Position numbers and translations under genes: made by a program
The notes under the pieces: generated by a model
Told to the model about the DNA's origin: nothing
The model's input: only the letters and a program-made list of their open reading frames with translations
The model's database searches: none
NCBI RefSeq assembly: GCF_900116805.1
Contig: NZ_FPBV01000004.1
Location: 124,001 to 188,000, forward strand
DNA: 64,000 bases
Direction of reading: 5' to 3'
DNA from: Paenalicyclobacillus macrosporangiidus
GTDB lineage: Bacteria > Bacillota > Bacilli > Alicyclobacillales > Alicyclobacillaceae
Shown here: positions 17,242 to 26,811 of the stretch, piece after piece
How the letters are laid out: the number at the start of each line of letters is the position of its first letter
How positions within the stretch are numbered: the first letter of the stretch is position 1

Positions 17242-18161
17242 GGCCGTCCCCCTGAGCGTAGGGCACCCCGGTACGCAGAGCGCCCGTCTCCGACGGTCAG
17301 GCAGGCCCACGCCGTAACCGCCCGTTCCGCCAGCACCTCCGACACCACGGGGTCTGGTCCGAGCGGCGGCGCCACCACCCAGGCCGGGGCCCCGTCGGGG
17401 GGCCCCCCTGCCCCCACGACGCTCGTGCGTGCAGGGGACTGGGGACCGCCGCCCTTGGACGCGCCATCCGCTCCTGCATCCCACGCTGCCCGAAGGCGAT
17501 CCGGCAGCGTGCGCATCAGATACCCGTCAAACAGCAAGTACGGCACGACCACCACCCGGTTCGGCCGCTCGGCCGCCAACCGCCGCGCGGCCAGCTCCAC
17601 CGGCGTCCCATCCCCGGCGAGCACGCCCGCGGCGAACCGCTCGGCGCCGCACATCTGCCCAATGACCGCCGCCGTTCGCAGGAACGCCTCGTGCGCCTCC
17701 ACGTCCCGATTCCCCCGCCCCACCACCAGCAGGGCATCCCCGGGCGCAATCCCACCTGCCGTGCGACACCGCTCGGCGGCCAACGCCGCAAGCCGGTGAT
17801 CCTCCCCCAACACCGGACCGAGACAGACCTCGGCATCCGGATGCGTGCGCGTGAACGCCTCCACTTGGGCCGGCAGGTCGGTCTTCCAGTGCCCGGCCGC
17901 GAACAGGAGCGCCGGGATCAGCGCCACCTGCCGGATGCCCCGCGCGTACAGGGCCGCGAGGGCAGTTGGAACCCCGGGATCGCGCAACTCCAAATACGCC
18001 GTCTCCACCACGGCCGACCGCGCCACCGCCGCCGGGAGCCTCTCCGCCGCCTGGCGCACCGTTCGCAGGAACATCCCGGTGCCCGCGTCGCTACGCGTGC
18101 CGTGACCGACGAACAACAGGGCCCCGGTTCGTGCCCGGCGCCGGTCCATCCGCGCCGTCAC
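17193..18161 (-). CDS. Sirohydrochlorin chelatase (CbiX family)
   Basis: A 322-residue protein with two CbiX half-domains. CbiX/SirB inserts Fe2+ (or Co2+) into sirohydrochlorin, the last step to siroheme. The metal-binding region starts with LLFVGHGTRSDAGTGMF, followed by ARSAVVETAYLELRDPGVPTAL and IRQVALIPALLFAAGHWKTDLP; the second half includes VVVVPYLLFDGYLMRTLPDRL. A Gly/Pro-rich C-terminal extension of about 90 residues is unusual and overlaps the convergent gene at 17241. The GTG at 18161 overlaps the stop of the cobA/hemD gene (GTGA), so it is last in the sulfur operon. Role inferred: siroheme for the sulfite reductase encoded in the same operon. Confidence 0.85.
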   Translation of the reverse strand: MTARMDRRRARTGALLFVGHGTRSDAGTGMFLRTVRQAAERLPAAVARSAVVETAYLELRDPGVPTALAALYARGIRQVALIPALLFAAGHWKTDLPAQVEAFTRTHPDAEVCLGPVLGEDHRLAALAAERCRTAGGIAPGDALLVVGRGNRDVEAHEAFLRTAAVIGQMCGAERFAAGVLAGDGTPVELAARRLAAERPNRVVVVPYLLFDGYLMRTLPDRLRAAWDAGADGASKGGGPQSPARTSVVGAGGPPDGAPAWVVAPPLGPDPVVSEVLAERAVTAWACLTVGDGRSAYRGALRSGGRPYPSPNLTRKPANRSC

Positions 18162-19756
18162 CGTCCCGCCTCCCACGCGCCGATGACGCTTTCGGTCCCC
18201 GCGCATCCGCCGTCCGCCAGCCGCCGCAGGACGTCCTCCTGACCGCCCACGCACACCGGCACCGCCGCGCCGTCCCCGAGCCACGTGCGGCACACCATGC
18301 GCCACACCGCCGCGGACACCGGCGAGAGGGCCCAAACGAGATCGATCCCGCCGGATCCCCCAGACACACCGGATGCGCCTGGGGCTCCGGACGATCCACC
18401 GTCCGCGTGCTCCACGTTCGCCAGCATGCGCTGCAGGCGCAGCCGAATCGCCGCCACATCCGCCTGCCATAGCCGCAGGCGCCGGGGCGCCGGCAGATCC
18501 GGTGCCTGGTGGCGACGCCGGATCGACGCCGCAGGATGCGGCAGGCCATCCACCGCCTCCAGCCACACGGCTGCGGCATTCTCCGGCAGGACCCCTTCCC
18601 CGTCCGCGCCGTGCTCGAGGGTCACGTCCGGGTTCAGCCCGATGCCTGCCAGCGCCGCGGCAGCGTCCGGCCCTTCCGCGACCAGGTACACCCGGGCGAG
18701 CGCGCGCGCGTCCGCCCCCGCGGACCGGAGCGCCTGCCAGACCGCCTGGACCCCGGCGGCCGTCCGGAGCCACCAGACCACGGGACCAACGCGCCCTTCG
18801 CGCTCCGCCTCGGAAGACCCCATCGCGCTGGCGGCCCACTCGGCCGCCGCTTCGCGGTGGACCACCACTGCCGAGTCCAAGGGAAGGTCGACCGCCTCCG
18901 CCCCGAGTGCCTCGAGAGATTCTGCGCCTTCCAGCGTGATCGTAGCGGACTCCCCGACGACGAGGATCCGCCGGCCGAACAGCGGTTGGCGTTCGAACCA
19001 GGCCAGGGACGGCGGGTGTGCAGCGGCCTCACCGATGACGATGACGGCGGGATTCCGCAGCCCCGCCGCCCGTACCGCCGCCGGAAGATCGATGAGCCGC
19101 GCGCGCACGGTCCGCTGGGCGGCGCGGGTCCCCCAGCGAATGACGGCGGCCGGCGTATCCGGCGAACGGCCCGCCGCGACCAGCCGATCCACAATGGTTT
19201 GCAGCGCTCCCATCCCCATCAGGATGATGAGCGTGCCGGGCGATTGAGCGAGTCCCGCCCAGTCGATCCCGCTGGAACCCTGGCACTCGTGCCCCGTGAC
19301 GACGGTGAAACCCGACGCCACGCCACGCCCCGTCACCGGGATGCCCGCGCACGCGGGCACGGCGAGCGCCGAGGTGACCCCCGGAATCACCTGCCACGGG
19401 ACGCCCGCCGCCTCCAGCGCCAGCGCCTCTTCACTGCCGCGGCCGAAGACGAACGGATCGCCCCCCTTCAGTCGGACGACCGTCTTGCCCGCCTTCGCCA
19501 GGCGGATCAACAACGCCTCAATGTCTCGTTGCGGCACCCGGTGATGCCCGGCCTGCTTGCCGACGTCATACACCTCCGCGTCCGGGCGAGCGTAGCGCAA
19601 CAGCCGCACGGGCGCCAGGTGATCCACCACGATGGCGTCCGCCTCGGCCAGCGCGCGCCGGCCGCGCAGGGTGAGGAGACCGGCGTCCCCCGGGCCGGCG
19701 CCGACGAGAAACACGGTGCCGGCGGTCGCGTTCCTTCCCCTGCGCCGCGCCATCAT
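18158..19756 (-). CDS. cobA: Fused uroporphyrinogen-III C-methyltransferase / uroporphyrinogen-III synthase
   Basis: A 532-residue fusion. The N-terminal part is a SUMT: VFLVGAGPGDAGLLTLRGRRAL, DEVYDVGKQAGHH-like block, VVRLKGGDPFVFGRGSEEALALEAAGV and IPVTGRGVASGFTVVTGH, all conserved. It methylates uroporphyrinogen III at C2 and C7 to precorrin-2. From about residue 255 a HemD-like segment begins (LFGRRILVVGESATITL) and runs through a divergent, Gly/Ser-interrupted region to the end, so its synthase activity is less certain. The ATG at 19756 overlaps the sulfite reductase stop by 1 nt (TGATG). Context makes it the siroheme branch of this operon. Confidence 0.85.
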   Translation of the reverse strand: MMARRRGRNATAGTVFLVGAGPGDAGLLTLRGRRALAEADAIVVDHLAPVRLLRYARPDAEVYDVGKQAGHHRVPQRDIEALLIRLAKAGKTVVRLKGGDPFVFGRGSEEALALEAAGVPWQVIPGVTSALAVPACAGIPVTGRGVASGFTVVTGHECQGSSGIDWAGLAQSPGTLIILMGMGALQTIVDRLVAAGRSPDTPAAVIRWGTRAAQRTVRARLIDLPAAVRAAGLRNPAVIVIGEAAAHPPSLAWFERQPLFGRRILVVGESATITLEGAESLEALGAEAVDLPLDSAVVVHREAAAEWAASAMGSSEAEREGRVGPVVWWLRTAAGVQAVWQALRSAGADARALARVYLVAEGPDAAAALAGIGLNPDVTLEHGADGEGVLPENAAAVWLEAVDGLPHPAASIRRRHQAPDLPAPRRLRLWQADVAAIRLRLQRMLANVEHADGGSSGAPGASGVSGGSGGIDLVWALSPVSAAVWRMVCRTWLGDGAAVPVCVGGQEDVLRRLADGGCAGTESVIGAWEAGR

Positions 19757-21453
19757 CACAACGCCTCCTGCACCGCGCTGCGGAAGCGATGGAGGCCGAC
19801 GCGCCGGCAGAAATCGCCAAACGGCTCGCCCGGTTCGCGCTCTTTCGCGTACGCCTCGAGCACGGGCCGCACTGCGTCCACCAGGTTGTCCAGAGGGACC
19901 ACTTCCTGGAACCTCTCGTTCAGCGCCGTCCCCACATCGCTGCCGCCGAGAAAGACGTCGTATTTGCCCAGCGTCCGCCCGACGAACGCGATGTTCGCGT
20001 TGTACGGACGCGCGCACCCATTCGGGCACCCGGTCATGCGCAGGGTAATGCCCGCATCCTCAATCCCGAGTTCCTCGAACAGCCGCTCGAATTGCGCCAC
20101 GACCTCCGGCAGCACCCGCTCGGATTCCGCCACCGCCAACCCGCACGTCGGCAGCGCCACGCACGCCATCGCGCGTTTGCGCGCCAGGGACCACGCGCCC
20201 GGTAGCGGTATCCCCGCTTCGCGCAGGCACTGCTCCACCGCCGCCTTCTGGTCGTCCGGGATGCCGCTGAGGATCACGTTCTGCTGGGGCGTCAGCCGGA
20301 CCGTCGGCCGAAACCGCTCCACCACCTGCCGCAGGCCGGACTTCAACGGCAGGGTCTCCGTATCCGTGACGCGGCCCTGCGGGATGAACAAGCCCAGATA
20401 GCTCACGCCGTCGCCTTCGCGGTGCCAGCCGAAGTGATCATCCCCGCTGTCCCAGGCCAGCGTCCGCGGCGGTGCCAGGGTGCGGCCGAGGCGCTGCTCC
20501 ACCTCGCCGCGAAACCAGTCGAATCCGCCCCGGTCGATGGTGTACTTCAACCGGGCAAACCGGCGATTCGACCGATCCCCGAAGTCGCGCTGGACGGTCA
20601 CGATGGCGGTCACGACGTCCACGACCTCCTCGCGGGGCACATAGGCCATCGGAGTCGCGAGCCGCGGATATGTGTTCGGATCCGAGGCCGTCCGGCCCAT
20701 GCCGCCGCCGACCAGCACCGTGTATCCCGCCACGTGCCCGTCCTCCACATGGGCGACGAGGCCGACGTCGTTGTCGTACACGTCGATGCAGTTGTCCCCC
20801 TCCGGTGCGAGAGCAATCTTGAACTTGCGGGGCAGGTACACGTCGCCGTAGATGGGCTCTTCCGTCTCGCCCGGCCCCACCTCCACCGGCTCGCCGTCCA
20901 GCCAGATCTCGTGGTACGCGTGGGTCTTGGCCCCCAGCCGATCCACCAGGGCCAGCACATCCTCGCGCATCTGCGCACGGAACGGTTCGTCGCCCGGTGC
21001 CGGGCAGCAGGTGATGTTGCGCACCTGGTCGCCGCACCCGCCGAGCGTCGTGATCAACACCTCGTTGATCTCGCGGATGGTCTCTTTCAACCGGTCCTTG
21101 ACGACGCCGTGGAGCTGGATGGTCTGCCGGGTGGTGATTCGGATGGATCCGTACTCGGTCAAGGTGCTCGCGATCCGGTCGAACGCCAGGTACTGGTCCG
21201 CCGTCAACACCCCGCCCGGAATCCGGGCTCGCACCATCATGATCCAATGGCGGTCCTTGCCTTCTTTTTTGAGCTGCGCACGCAGATCGCGATCATCCTG
21301 CTGATACACACCGTGGAACTTGAGGACCTGCACATTCTCCTCGGAGAACTTGGCCTCGCCGTCCACCAGCGCCTCTTTCAAGGTCCCGCGCAGATACCGA
21401 CTCTCCCGCTTGATGACCTCGACCTTCGACTCGTTTTGCCGTTCAGTCGCCAC
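19756..21453 (-). CDS. cysI: Assimilatory sulfite reductase hemoprotein subunit
   Basis: A 565-residue siroheme/4Fe-4S enzyme reducing sulfite to sulfide with six electrons. Both ferredoxin-like halves are present: [16 protein letters not shown] (substrate-binding Arg residues) and [17 protein letters not shown]. The cluster and siroheme cysteines are intact in [10 protein letters not shown] and [12 protein letters not shown]. The GTG at 21453 is 9 nt after GGAGGAGG; an upstream GTG at 21459 is crowded. It overlaps the end of sat by 11 nt. No CysJ flavoprotein gene is near, so the electron donor (ferredoxin or a distant CysJ) is not known. Confidence 0.92.
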   Translation of the reverse strand: MATERQNESKVEVIKRESRYLRGTLKEALVDGEAKFSEENVQVLKFHGVYQQDDRDLRAQLKKEGKDRHWIMMVRARIPGGVLTADQYLAFDRIASTLTEYGSIRITTRQTIQLHGVVKDRLKETIREINEVLITTLGGCGDQVRNITCCPAPGDEPFRAQMREDVLALVDRLGAKTHAYHEIWLDGEPVEVGPGETEEPIYGDVYLPRKFKIALAPEGDNCIDVYDNDVGLVAHVEDGHVAGYTVLVGGGMGRTASDPNTYPRLATPMAYVPREEVVDVVTAIVTVQRDFGDRSNRRFARLKYTIDRGGFDWFRGEVEQRLGRTLAPPRTLAWDSGDDHFGWHREGDGVSYLGLFIPQGRVTDTETLPLKSGLRQVVERFRPTVRLTPQQNVILSGIPDDQKAAVEQCLREAGIPLPGAWSLARKRAMACVALPTCGLAVAESERVLPEVVAQFERLFEELGIEDAGITLRMTGCPNGCARPYNANIAFVGRTLGKYDVFLGGSDVGTALNERFQEVVPLDNLVDAVRPVLEAYAKEREPGEPFGDFCRRVGLHRFRSAVQEAL

Positions 21454-22624
21454 GCACACCCACCTCCTCCGTCAAACCTGCAATCAGCACATCGGCCACC
21501 TCGGGCCGCGTGAACTTCGGCGAAGGCCGCTCGCCGCGCCGCAGGATCTCGCGCACCTTCGTGCCCGACAGAATGTACCGGTACGCCTCTTCGTGCGGAC
21601 AGGTCTTCTCCGACGCCATGCCGTCGCACTTCTCGCAGTAGAAGCTGTTTTCGAAGAACAGCGGCGTGATGCCGATCTCCTCCGGCCGGAAGTGCGAGAA
21701 GATCTTCTGCGCGTCGTAGGTGCCGTAATAATGTCCGACGCCGGCGTGATCGCGCCCCACGATGAAGTGCGTGCACCCGTAGTTCTTGCGCACCAGGGCG
21801 TGCATGACGGCCTCCCGCGGCCCGGCGTACCGCATGGCGGCCGGGTAGACCGCCAACAGGACACGGTCCTTCGGATAATACGCGTCCAACAGGACCTGAT
21901 AGCTTCGCATCCGCACCCCGGCCGGGATGTCATCCGCTTTCGTCTCCCCGACCAGCGGGTGAAGAAGCAAGCCGTCGACCACCTCGAGGGCGCACTTCTG
22001 GATGTACTCATGGGCGCGATGCACCGGATTTCGCGTCTGGAAGCCGACGACGGTGCGCCAACAGCGCTGTTGGAATGCCAGCCTTGTCTCCGCCGGATCG
22101 AGCGAGAACGCAGAAAACTGCGCCGGCTTCCGGCGGTTCAGCACCCACACCGGGCCGGCCACGTACGTCTCCGGCCGCTGGTACAGCTTGCGCACCCCCG
22201 GGTGCGCTTCGTCGGTGGTGCGGTACACGAACTCCGCCTCCCGGCGCTTCTCGTACGGGTACACCTGGGTGACCTCGAGGATGCCGTAGACGACGTCATC
22301 CGCCTGACCGACCAGGGCCACCCGCTGACCGGGGCGCAGCCGCCGGGCCAAGGTCGGTTCGACCGGCAGCGTGATGGGAATCGGCCACACCAGGCCGTTC
22401 GACAGGTGCATGGATTCGAGCACAGCGTCGTAGTCCTCGCGGGTCATGAAGCCCCTCAAGGGCGAGAACGCCCCGATGCCAATCAGTTCGAGGTCGGAGA
22501 GAGACCAGTCCGTCAGCGGAATGCGTGGCAACTCCCGGCTCTGCGCCAGCGCTTCCCGGCGCGCCTCGCCGGTCAGCAGGCGATTCACCAGGACGCCGCC
22601 GTGGGCGGGGATGGTGTCCGTCAT
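21443..22624 (-). CDS. sat: Sulfate adenylyltransferase (ATP sulfurylase)
   Basis: A 393-residue, Sat-type ATP sulfurylase that makes APS from sulfate and ATP. The active-site signature [12 protein letters not shown] (with HRAH), the second loop [12 protein letters not shown] and a zinc-type C-x2-C...C (FYCEKCDGM...KTCPHE) are all visible. Length is normal for the non-fused bacterial/archaeal form. The ATG at 22624 follows AAGGAGG by about 9 nt. Confidence 0.93.
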   Translation of the reverse strand: MTDTIPAHGGVLVNRLLTGEARREALAQSRELPRIPLTDWSLSDLELIGIGAFSPLRGFMTREDYDAVLESMHLSNGLVWPIPITLPVEPTLARRLRPGQRVALVGQADDVVYGILEVTQVYPYEKRREAEFVYRTTDEAHPGVRKLYQRPETYVAGPVWVLNRRKPAQFSAFSLDPAETRLAFQQRCWRTVVGFQTRNPVHRAHEYIQKCALEVVDGLLLHPLVGETKADDIPAGVRMRSYQVLLDAYYPKDRVLLAVYPAAMRYAGPREAVMHALVRKNYGCTHFIVGRDHAGVGHYYGTYDAQKIFSHFRPEEIGITPLFFENSFYCEKCDGMASEKTCPHEEAYRYILSGTKVREILRRGERPSPKFTRPEVADVLIAGLTEEVGVRGD

Positions 22625-22687
22625 CGTCAGCGCCTCCTTGTGTCATGTCACGGTTCCGTCCGCTCGGTCCCTGCGGACGGAGACGCG

Positions 22688-23455
22688 TCACTTGAGCAGG
22701 TTGAAGCTCGACCAGGACAGCAGGGTCATCAAACCGACGCGCACCACCGGTTCCGGCACACGGACGATGAGCCGGCTGCCCATGAGGATGCCGGGCACGG
22801 AGCCTGCGAGCAGGCTGACGACCATCCGCAGATCCACGTTGCCGAAAGCCAGGTGGGCGAGCCCCGCCACACCGGTCACAAGGACACCGGCGGCGATGTC
22901 GGTGCCCACCAGGCGGGCGGCCGGCAGGGAGGAGATCATCGCCAGGACCGAGACGAACAGCGCGCCCGATCCCACCGAGGTCAGACCCACCAAAAACCCG
23001 GCGACGAGGCCGAGGACAGAGAGCGCCACGCGCGGCAACCGCCCGGCGCCGCTGGACACAGGGCTGTGCCGCGATTGCCACCAACGCCACGCCATCGCCA
23101 GCACGATGAGGATGTACATCCCGCCGAGCATCTGCCCAATCACGCGGTCCGCGGTGTCCATCGCCACCTCATGCTCCAGGTATCCAACCACGAGCGATCC
23201 CATCAGCGCCCCGGGAACGGACCCGAGGGACACCCAGCCGAGGATCCTGAAATCCACCGTCCGCTGCCGGATGTGTTGGAGGGTACCGGCGACCTTCGTG
23301 ATGGACGAGTACACCAGGTCGGTCCCCACCGCCAATGCGGGGTGCATGTGAAAGATGAAAATCATCATCGGCGTCATGACCGAGCCGCCGCCCATGCCGG
23401 TCAACCCGATCAACAGACCGACGACCCATCCGCCCAGGGCCACCTTCCAATCCAT
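22688..23455 (-). CDS. TauE/SafE family sulfite/sulfonate exporter-like permease
   Basis: A 255-residue protein of about eight helices with the internal duplication typical of TauE/SafE: GLTGMGGGSVMTPMMI in the first half and GLTSVGSGALFVSVL in the second. Family members move sulfite, sulfoacetate or related anions across the membrane. Lying between cysH and sat, it could import sulfate (as proposed for CysZ/CysP-like partners) or export excess sulfite; direction is an inference. The ribosome site before the ATG is weak. Confidence 0.85.
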   Translation of the reverse strand: MDWKVALGGWVVGLLIGLTGMGGGSVMTPMMIFIFHMHPALAVGTDLVYSSITKVAGTLQHIRQRTVDFRILGWVSLGSVPGALMGSLVVGYLEHEVAMDTADRVIGQMLGGMYILIVLAMAWRWWQSRHSPVSSGAGRLPRVALSVLGLVAGFLVGLTSVGSGALFVSVLAMISSLPAARLVGTDIAAGVLVTGVAGLAHLAFGNVDLRMVVSLLAGSVPGILMGSRLIVRVPEPVVRVGLMTLLSWSSFNLLK

Positions 23456-23491
23456 CGGCCGGATCCCCCGCTCCTTTGCTCTGCTGTCCGC

Positions 23492-24196
23492 TCACCGGTG
23501 CAGGCCGCACTCGGTCTTCTCGAACCCGGCCCAGCGTCCCGCGCGCAGATCCTCGCCGGGGCGCACGGGGCGCGTGCAGTGGACGCAGCCAATGCTCGGA
23601 TATCCCTCGTCTTGCAGGGCGTTGTACGGCACCTCGTGTTCGCGGATGTACGCCCAAACCTGGTCCCATGTCCAAAACGCCAGTGGATTGACCTTGACGA
23701 GCCCGAACTTCTGATCTACCTCAAACACCTGGGTGTTGGCGCGCGTCGGCGCCTGGTCCCGCCGAATTCCCGTGATCCACCCGTCCAAGCCCGCCAACAC
23801 CGTGGTCAGCGACTGCACCTTGCGCAAGTTGCAGCACAGATTCGGATCGCGCTCCCACAGCGCGTCGCCGTACTGTTCCGCCTGCTCGGCCACCGTCAAC
23901 GAAGGGCGAATCTGGCGGAGATTCGGAATCCCGTAGCGAGCCTTGGCCTGTTCTATGAGCGCGTAGGTCTCCGGAAACAACAGGTCGGTGTCCAAATAGA
24001 ACACCTCGGTTTCCGGATTCAACTTCATCAGCATGTCGAGCAGCACCATGTCCTCCGCGCCGAAGCTGCACGCGAGTGCGATGCTAGGGACCCGTTCCAG
24101 CGCGATGCGCAGGATGTCCTCCGGGCGCCCATGCTGCCACTCGGCGGCCAATCCCTCAATTTCCGTCGACTGCAAGGCCAAGTTCGCCACGCTCAC
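23492..24196 (-). CDS. cysH: Phosphoadenylyl/adenylyl-sulfate reductase, assimilatory
   Basis: A 234-residue PAPS/APS reductase. It carries the P-loop-like SFGAEDMVLLDML, the CC pair in NLCCNLRKVQ and CVHC in SIGCVHCTRPV, which together bind a 4Fe-4S cluster and indicate APS as substrate, plus the catalytic ECGLH at the C-terminus. As no APS kinase gene (cysC) is seen in the operon, direct APS reduction is the simplest reading. It is first gene of the operon; starts at GTG 24196 or 24190 are both plausible. Confidence 0.92.
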   Translation of the reverse strand: MSVANLALQSTEIEGLAAEWQHGRPEDILRIALERVPSIALACSFGAEDMVLLDMLMKLNPETEVFYLDTDLLFPETYALIEQAKARYGIPNLRQIRPSLTVAEQAEQYGDALWERDPNLCCNLRKVQSLTTVLAGLDGWITGIRRDQAPTRANTQVFEVDQKFGLVKVNPLAFWTWDQVWAYIREHEVPYNALQDEGYPSIGCVHCTRPVRPGEDLRAGRWAGFEKTECGLHR

Positions 24197-24210
24197 ACCC
24201 CATTATTCCA

Positions 24211-24239
24211 ACCAAAGTGATATGTTATATATTATTGGT
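24211..24239. promoter_or_regulatory. 29-bp interrupted palindrome in front of the sulfur operon
   Basis: The sequence reads ACCAA-N4-ATAT-N3-ATAT-N4-TTGGT, with matching arms on both sides. It ends 15 nt upstream of the cysH start, in an AT-rich island within GC-rich DNA, so it probably overlaps the promoter or leader of the sulfur operon and looks like an operator. The cognate protein is not identified; a CymR-like sulfur regulator or the neighbouring TetR protein are candidates. Confidence 0.6.
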
Positions 24240-24359
24240 TTCAATTGTACTGTCCACGTCCACCGTCGTCAACGTAAAAATTGTTGCCGCCGGTGAGCCT
24301 GCCGAGGTGAAGCGCACTTCCTTCGTCCGCGTCTGGCGGTGGCCGCCTGATTTCCCCTC

Positions 24360-24389
24360 TTGACGCGCGTTTCCCGCCCGCCCTACAAT
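24360..24389 (+). promoter_or_regulatory. Sigma-A promoter of the TetR-ABC operon
   Basis: TTGACG (24360-24365), an 18-nt spacer and TACAAT (24384-24389). Confidence 0.7.
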
Positions 24390-24395
24390 GCGATC

Positions 24396-24411
24396 GTGAC
24401 CACATGGTCAC
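24396..24411. promoter_or_regulatory. Putative TetR operator
   Basis: GTGACCA-CA-TGGTCAC is a perfect two-arm palindrome lying about 7 nt downstream of the -10 box, across the expected transcription start. This is a standard position for autorepression by the TetR-family protein encoded next. Confidence 0.6.
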
Positions 24412-24445
24412 AGCCCTGACGACACGTAAGAAAAGGGGTGTCCGC

Positions 24446-25090
24446 TTGCCCTCCCGGCAATTCTTCAATCTCCCTGCGGAAAAACAAGAAGACATTCTTC
24501 GCGCCTGTCTGCGTGAGTTCGCTCTGAACGGGTATGACGGGGCGTCTACCAACCGGATCGTCGAGGATTCCGGCATCTCCAAAGGCGTGCTGTTCAAATA
24601 CTTCGAGGACAAGGAATCTCTCTTTCTGTATGTGGTGGATCGCGCGCTGCACACGTACGCCGACGCCTTCCCCACGCGGGACGTGCTCTCGTACGACAGC
24701 CCGTTTGCGTGGATCAAGGACGTCACGCTTCGCAAGCTCCGCTTCAGCAAGGAGCACCCGCTGACCTACCAACTGCTGATGCGGATCGCGAAGGAGCCGG
24801 CCCATCCGGTGTACGCCAAGGCGATGGGAAGCGTCGCGCGGGTGTCGGAACAGTACCTTTCCGAGGTCGCGTCCTGGCTGCCCAACGACGGCCTGCGCGA
24901 CGGAGTGACGTGGCACCATGTGTTCACACTCGTCAAGGGGATCACGCTCGGCATGATGGATCAGTACGTCGCCCGGCTGCCCGAGGTCGTCGACGAGGAC
25001 TTCGAATCGGCGTTCGAACAGGTGCACGCCGATCTCGATCTCTACTTGGACATCATCCGGCGCGGCGTGTACAAGGAGGAAAGACCATGA
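24446..25090 (+). CDS. TetR/AcrR-family transcriptional regulator
   Basis: A 214-residue regulator. The DNA-binding domain is clear: EDILRACLREFALNGYDGASTNRIVEDSGISKGVLFKYFEDKESLFLYVVDRAL. The C-terminal ligand domain is helical. The TTG at 24446 lies 7 nt after AAGGGG; an ATG at 24404 falls inside the presumed operator and lacks a ribosome site. Its stop overlaps the ABC ATPase start (ATGA), so it most likely represses its own exporter operon. Confidence 0.85.
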   Translation: MPSRQFFNLPAEKQEDILRACLREFALNGYDGASTNRIVEDSGISKGVLFKYFEDKESLFLYVVDRALHTYADAFPTRDVLSYDSPFAWIKDVTLRKLRFSKEHPLTYQLLMRIAKEPAHPVYAKAMGSVARVSEQYLSEVASWLPNDGLRDGVTWHHVFTLVKGITLGMMDQYVARLPEVVDEDFESAFEQVHADLDLYLDIIRRGVYKEERP

Positions 25091-25980
25091 TTCACCTGCA
25101 TCAGGTGACCAAGCGCTTCGCCAACGGCCGCGGGATTGCGGACCTCACCCTGGAGGTCCGTCAGGGGGAGACCCTCGGCTACCTGGGCCCCAACGGAGCC
25201 GGCAAGTCCACCACTCTGCGCATCCTGATGGGCTTTCTCAAGCCGGATGCCGGCCAGGCCACCATCGCCGGTCTGGACTGCTGGAGAGACGCACCGCGCA
25301 TCCAGGCGCGGACCGGGTACCTCCCGGGCGAAATCAGCTTTCCAGAGGGCCTCAACGGCCTTGAGTTTCTGGACCTGGTGGCCGGCATGCGCCACCTTCG
25401 CGGCACAGCGCGCCGGGACGAACTCATCCATCGGTTCGAGTTCAACGCCCGCACCCCCATCCGCAAGATGTCCAAAGGCATGAAGCAAAAGCTCGCCATC
25501 GTCGCCGCCTTCATGCACGAGCCCGAGGTGTTAATCCTGGACGAACCGACCTCCGGCCTCGATCCCCTGATGCAACAGCGCTTCCTCGAATTGTTGGAGG
25601 AGGAGCGGCAACGCGGGGCCACCATTCTCATGTCGTCCCATCAGTTTCCCGAGGTGGAGCGCGTGTGCGATCGCGTCGGCATCCTCAAGGACGGCCGCCT
25701 GATGGCGTTGGAAGACGTCCAGGACCTGCGCTCGGCACAGCGGCGGGTGTTCACCGTGGTGTTCAAGGACCCGCACGATGTGAGCCGTGTGGAACGCGCA
25801 GGCTTTCACGTCACGAAGGCCCGCGGGAACGAGGTCGACGTGGAGGTGCGCGGAGACTATAACGCGTTTCTGCGGACGCTCGCCCAGTGCGACGTCGCCA
25901 ACCTGTCCACCCGGGAACTGGACTTGGAAGAGGTCTTCATGCACTACTACGCGGAAACCCGAACGGAGGTGCGTTCATGA
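25087..25980 (+). CDS. ABC transporter ATP-binding protein
   Basis: A 297-residue ATPase of the DRA/drug-exporter family. Walker A is GPNGAGKST, the Q-region is RTGYLPGEISF, the signature is KMSKGMKQKLAIVAAF, Walker B is VLILDEPTSGLDP and the H-loop is MSSHQF. A C-terminal domain of about 70 residues follows, typical of exporters of this type. It overlaps both neighbours by 4 nt, giving a tight three-gene unit with the TetR regulator and the permease. Confidence 0.92.
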   Translation: MIHLHQVTKRFANGRGIADLTLEVRQGETLGYLGPNGAGKSTTLRILMGFLKPDAGQATIAGLDCWRDAPRIQARTGYLPGEISFPEGLNGLEFLDLVAGMRHLRGTARRDELIHRFEFNARTPIRKMSKGMKQKLAIVAAFMHEPEVLILDEPTSGLDPLMQQRFLELLEEERQRGATILMSSHQFPEVERVCDRVGILKDGRLMALEDVQDLRSAQRRVFTVVFKDPHDVSRVERAGFHVTKARGNEVDVEVRGDYNAFLRTLAQCDVANLSTRELDLEEVFMHYYAETRTEVRS

Positions 25981-26783
25981 GCGCCGCCTTGTTTCGAACC
26001 TCCATCAAAATGCACGCCCAGACCCTGCTCAGTTTCGCCGTGGGGACCGCCGCGTACCTGTGGCTGTTCATCTGGGCGTATCCCTTTCTGGCCAAATCGT
26101 CGGCACTGAACAATCTGCTCAAGGACCTGCCGCAGGGGTTCCTCCAGATCATCGGCTACCAGGCGGGCGTGTCGCAGATGAACGAGTACCTCGCCGGCGA
26201 GTTTTACGGACTGGTGTACATCGTCATCCTGTCCATCTACGTGATCACCACCTCCACCCGGCTCATGGCGCACCCGATTGACCGCGGTTGGATGTCCTGC
26301 CTCCTGTCCACGCCTGTGTCCAGAGTTCAAGTCGCGCTCACCCAGACCGCCGTCCTCATCTTGGGCGTCGTCCTGGTCGTGGCCCTGACGACGGTCGCCG
26401 GCATTCTCGGCGTGCATTGGCTCGCGCCCGACGCGCCTTTCGACGTGCGGCGGTTCGTGGAGATGAACGCCGTCGCCGGCCTGATGTTCCTCACGGTGGG
26501 AGGGTACGGTTTTGCGCTCTCGTGCGTCTGCCCGGACGAACGCACCGCCGTGGGCATCTCCGCCGCCCTCACCGTGGTCTTTTTCGCGACGAAGACGGTC
26601 AGCGCGCTCGATGACCATGTGTCGTGGATGAAGTACCTGTCCCTGTTCACCGCCTTTGATCCGCAGGGCATCACGCACGGCCACGCCCATCTGTCTGTCA
26701 TCTGCCCGGCCCTCATCGCGGCCGCGGCGCTGTTGTTCGCGTTCGCCGCGCTTGCGTTCAGACGGCGTCAAATGGCTCTGTGA
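25977..26783 (+). CDS. ABC-2 type transporter permease
   Basis: A 268-residue membrane protein with six helices in the ABC-2 pattern (short N-terminal segment, helix at about 18-38, large amphipathic extracellular segment, then four to five helices). The ATG at 25977 follows GGAGGTGCG and overlaps the ATPase stop. With the TetR regulator and ATPase it forms a probable drug or lipid exporter. Confidence 0.88.
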   Translation: MSAALFRTSIKMHAQTLLSFAVGTAAYLWLFIWAYPFLAKSSALNNLLKDLPQGFLQIIGYQAGVSQMNEYLAGEFYGLVYIVILSIYVITTSTRLMAHPIDRGWMSCLLSTPVSRVQVALTQTAVLILGVVLVVALTTVAGILGVHWLAPDAPFDVRRFVEMNAVAGLMFLTVGGYGFALSCVCPDERTAVGISAALTVVFFATKTVSALDDHVSWMKYLSLFTAFDPQGITHGHAHLSVICPALIAAAALLFAFAALAFRRRQMAL

Positions 26784-26811
26784 GGCAGCATCGGGGTGGA
26801 CTGGACGATGG

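Noticed and set aside
21320-24220. A 966-codon open frame on the plus strand opposite cysH, TauE and sat
   Set aside because: It is the antisense of well-recognised genes in GC-rich DNA; its translation is rich in Arg, His and Gln with no domain, and it crosses several gene borders.
24211-24239. S-box or T-box riboswitch upstream of the sulfur operon
   Set aside because: The leader to the cysH start is too short and none of the conserved S-box or T-box blocks is present.
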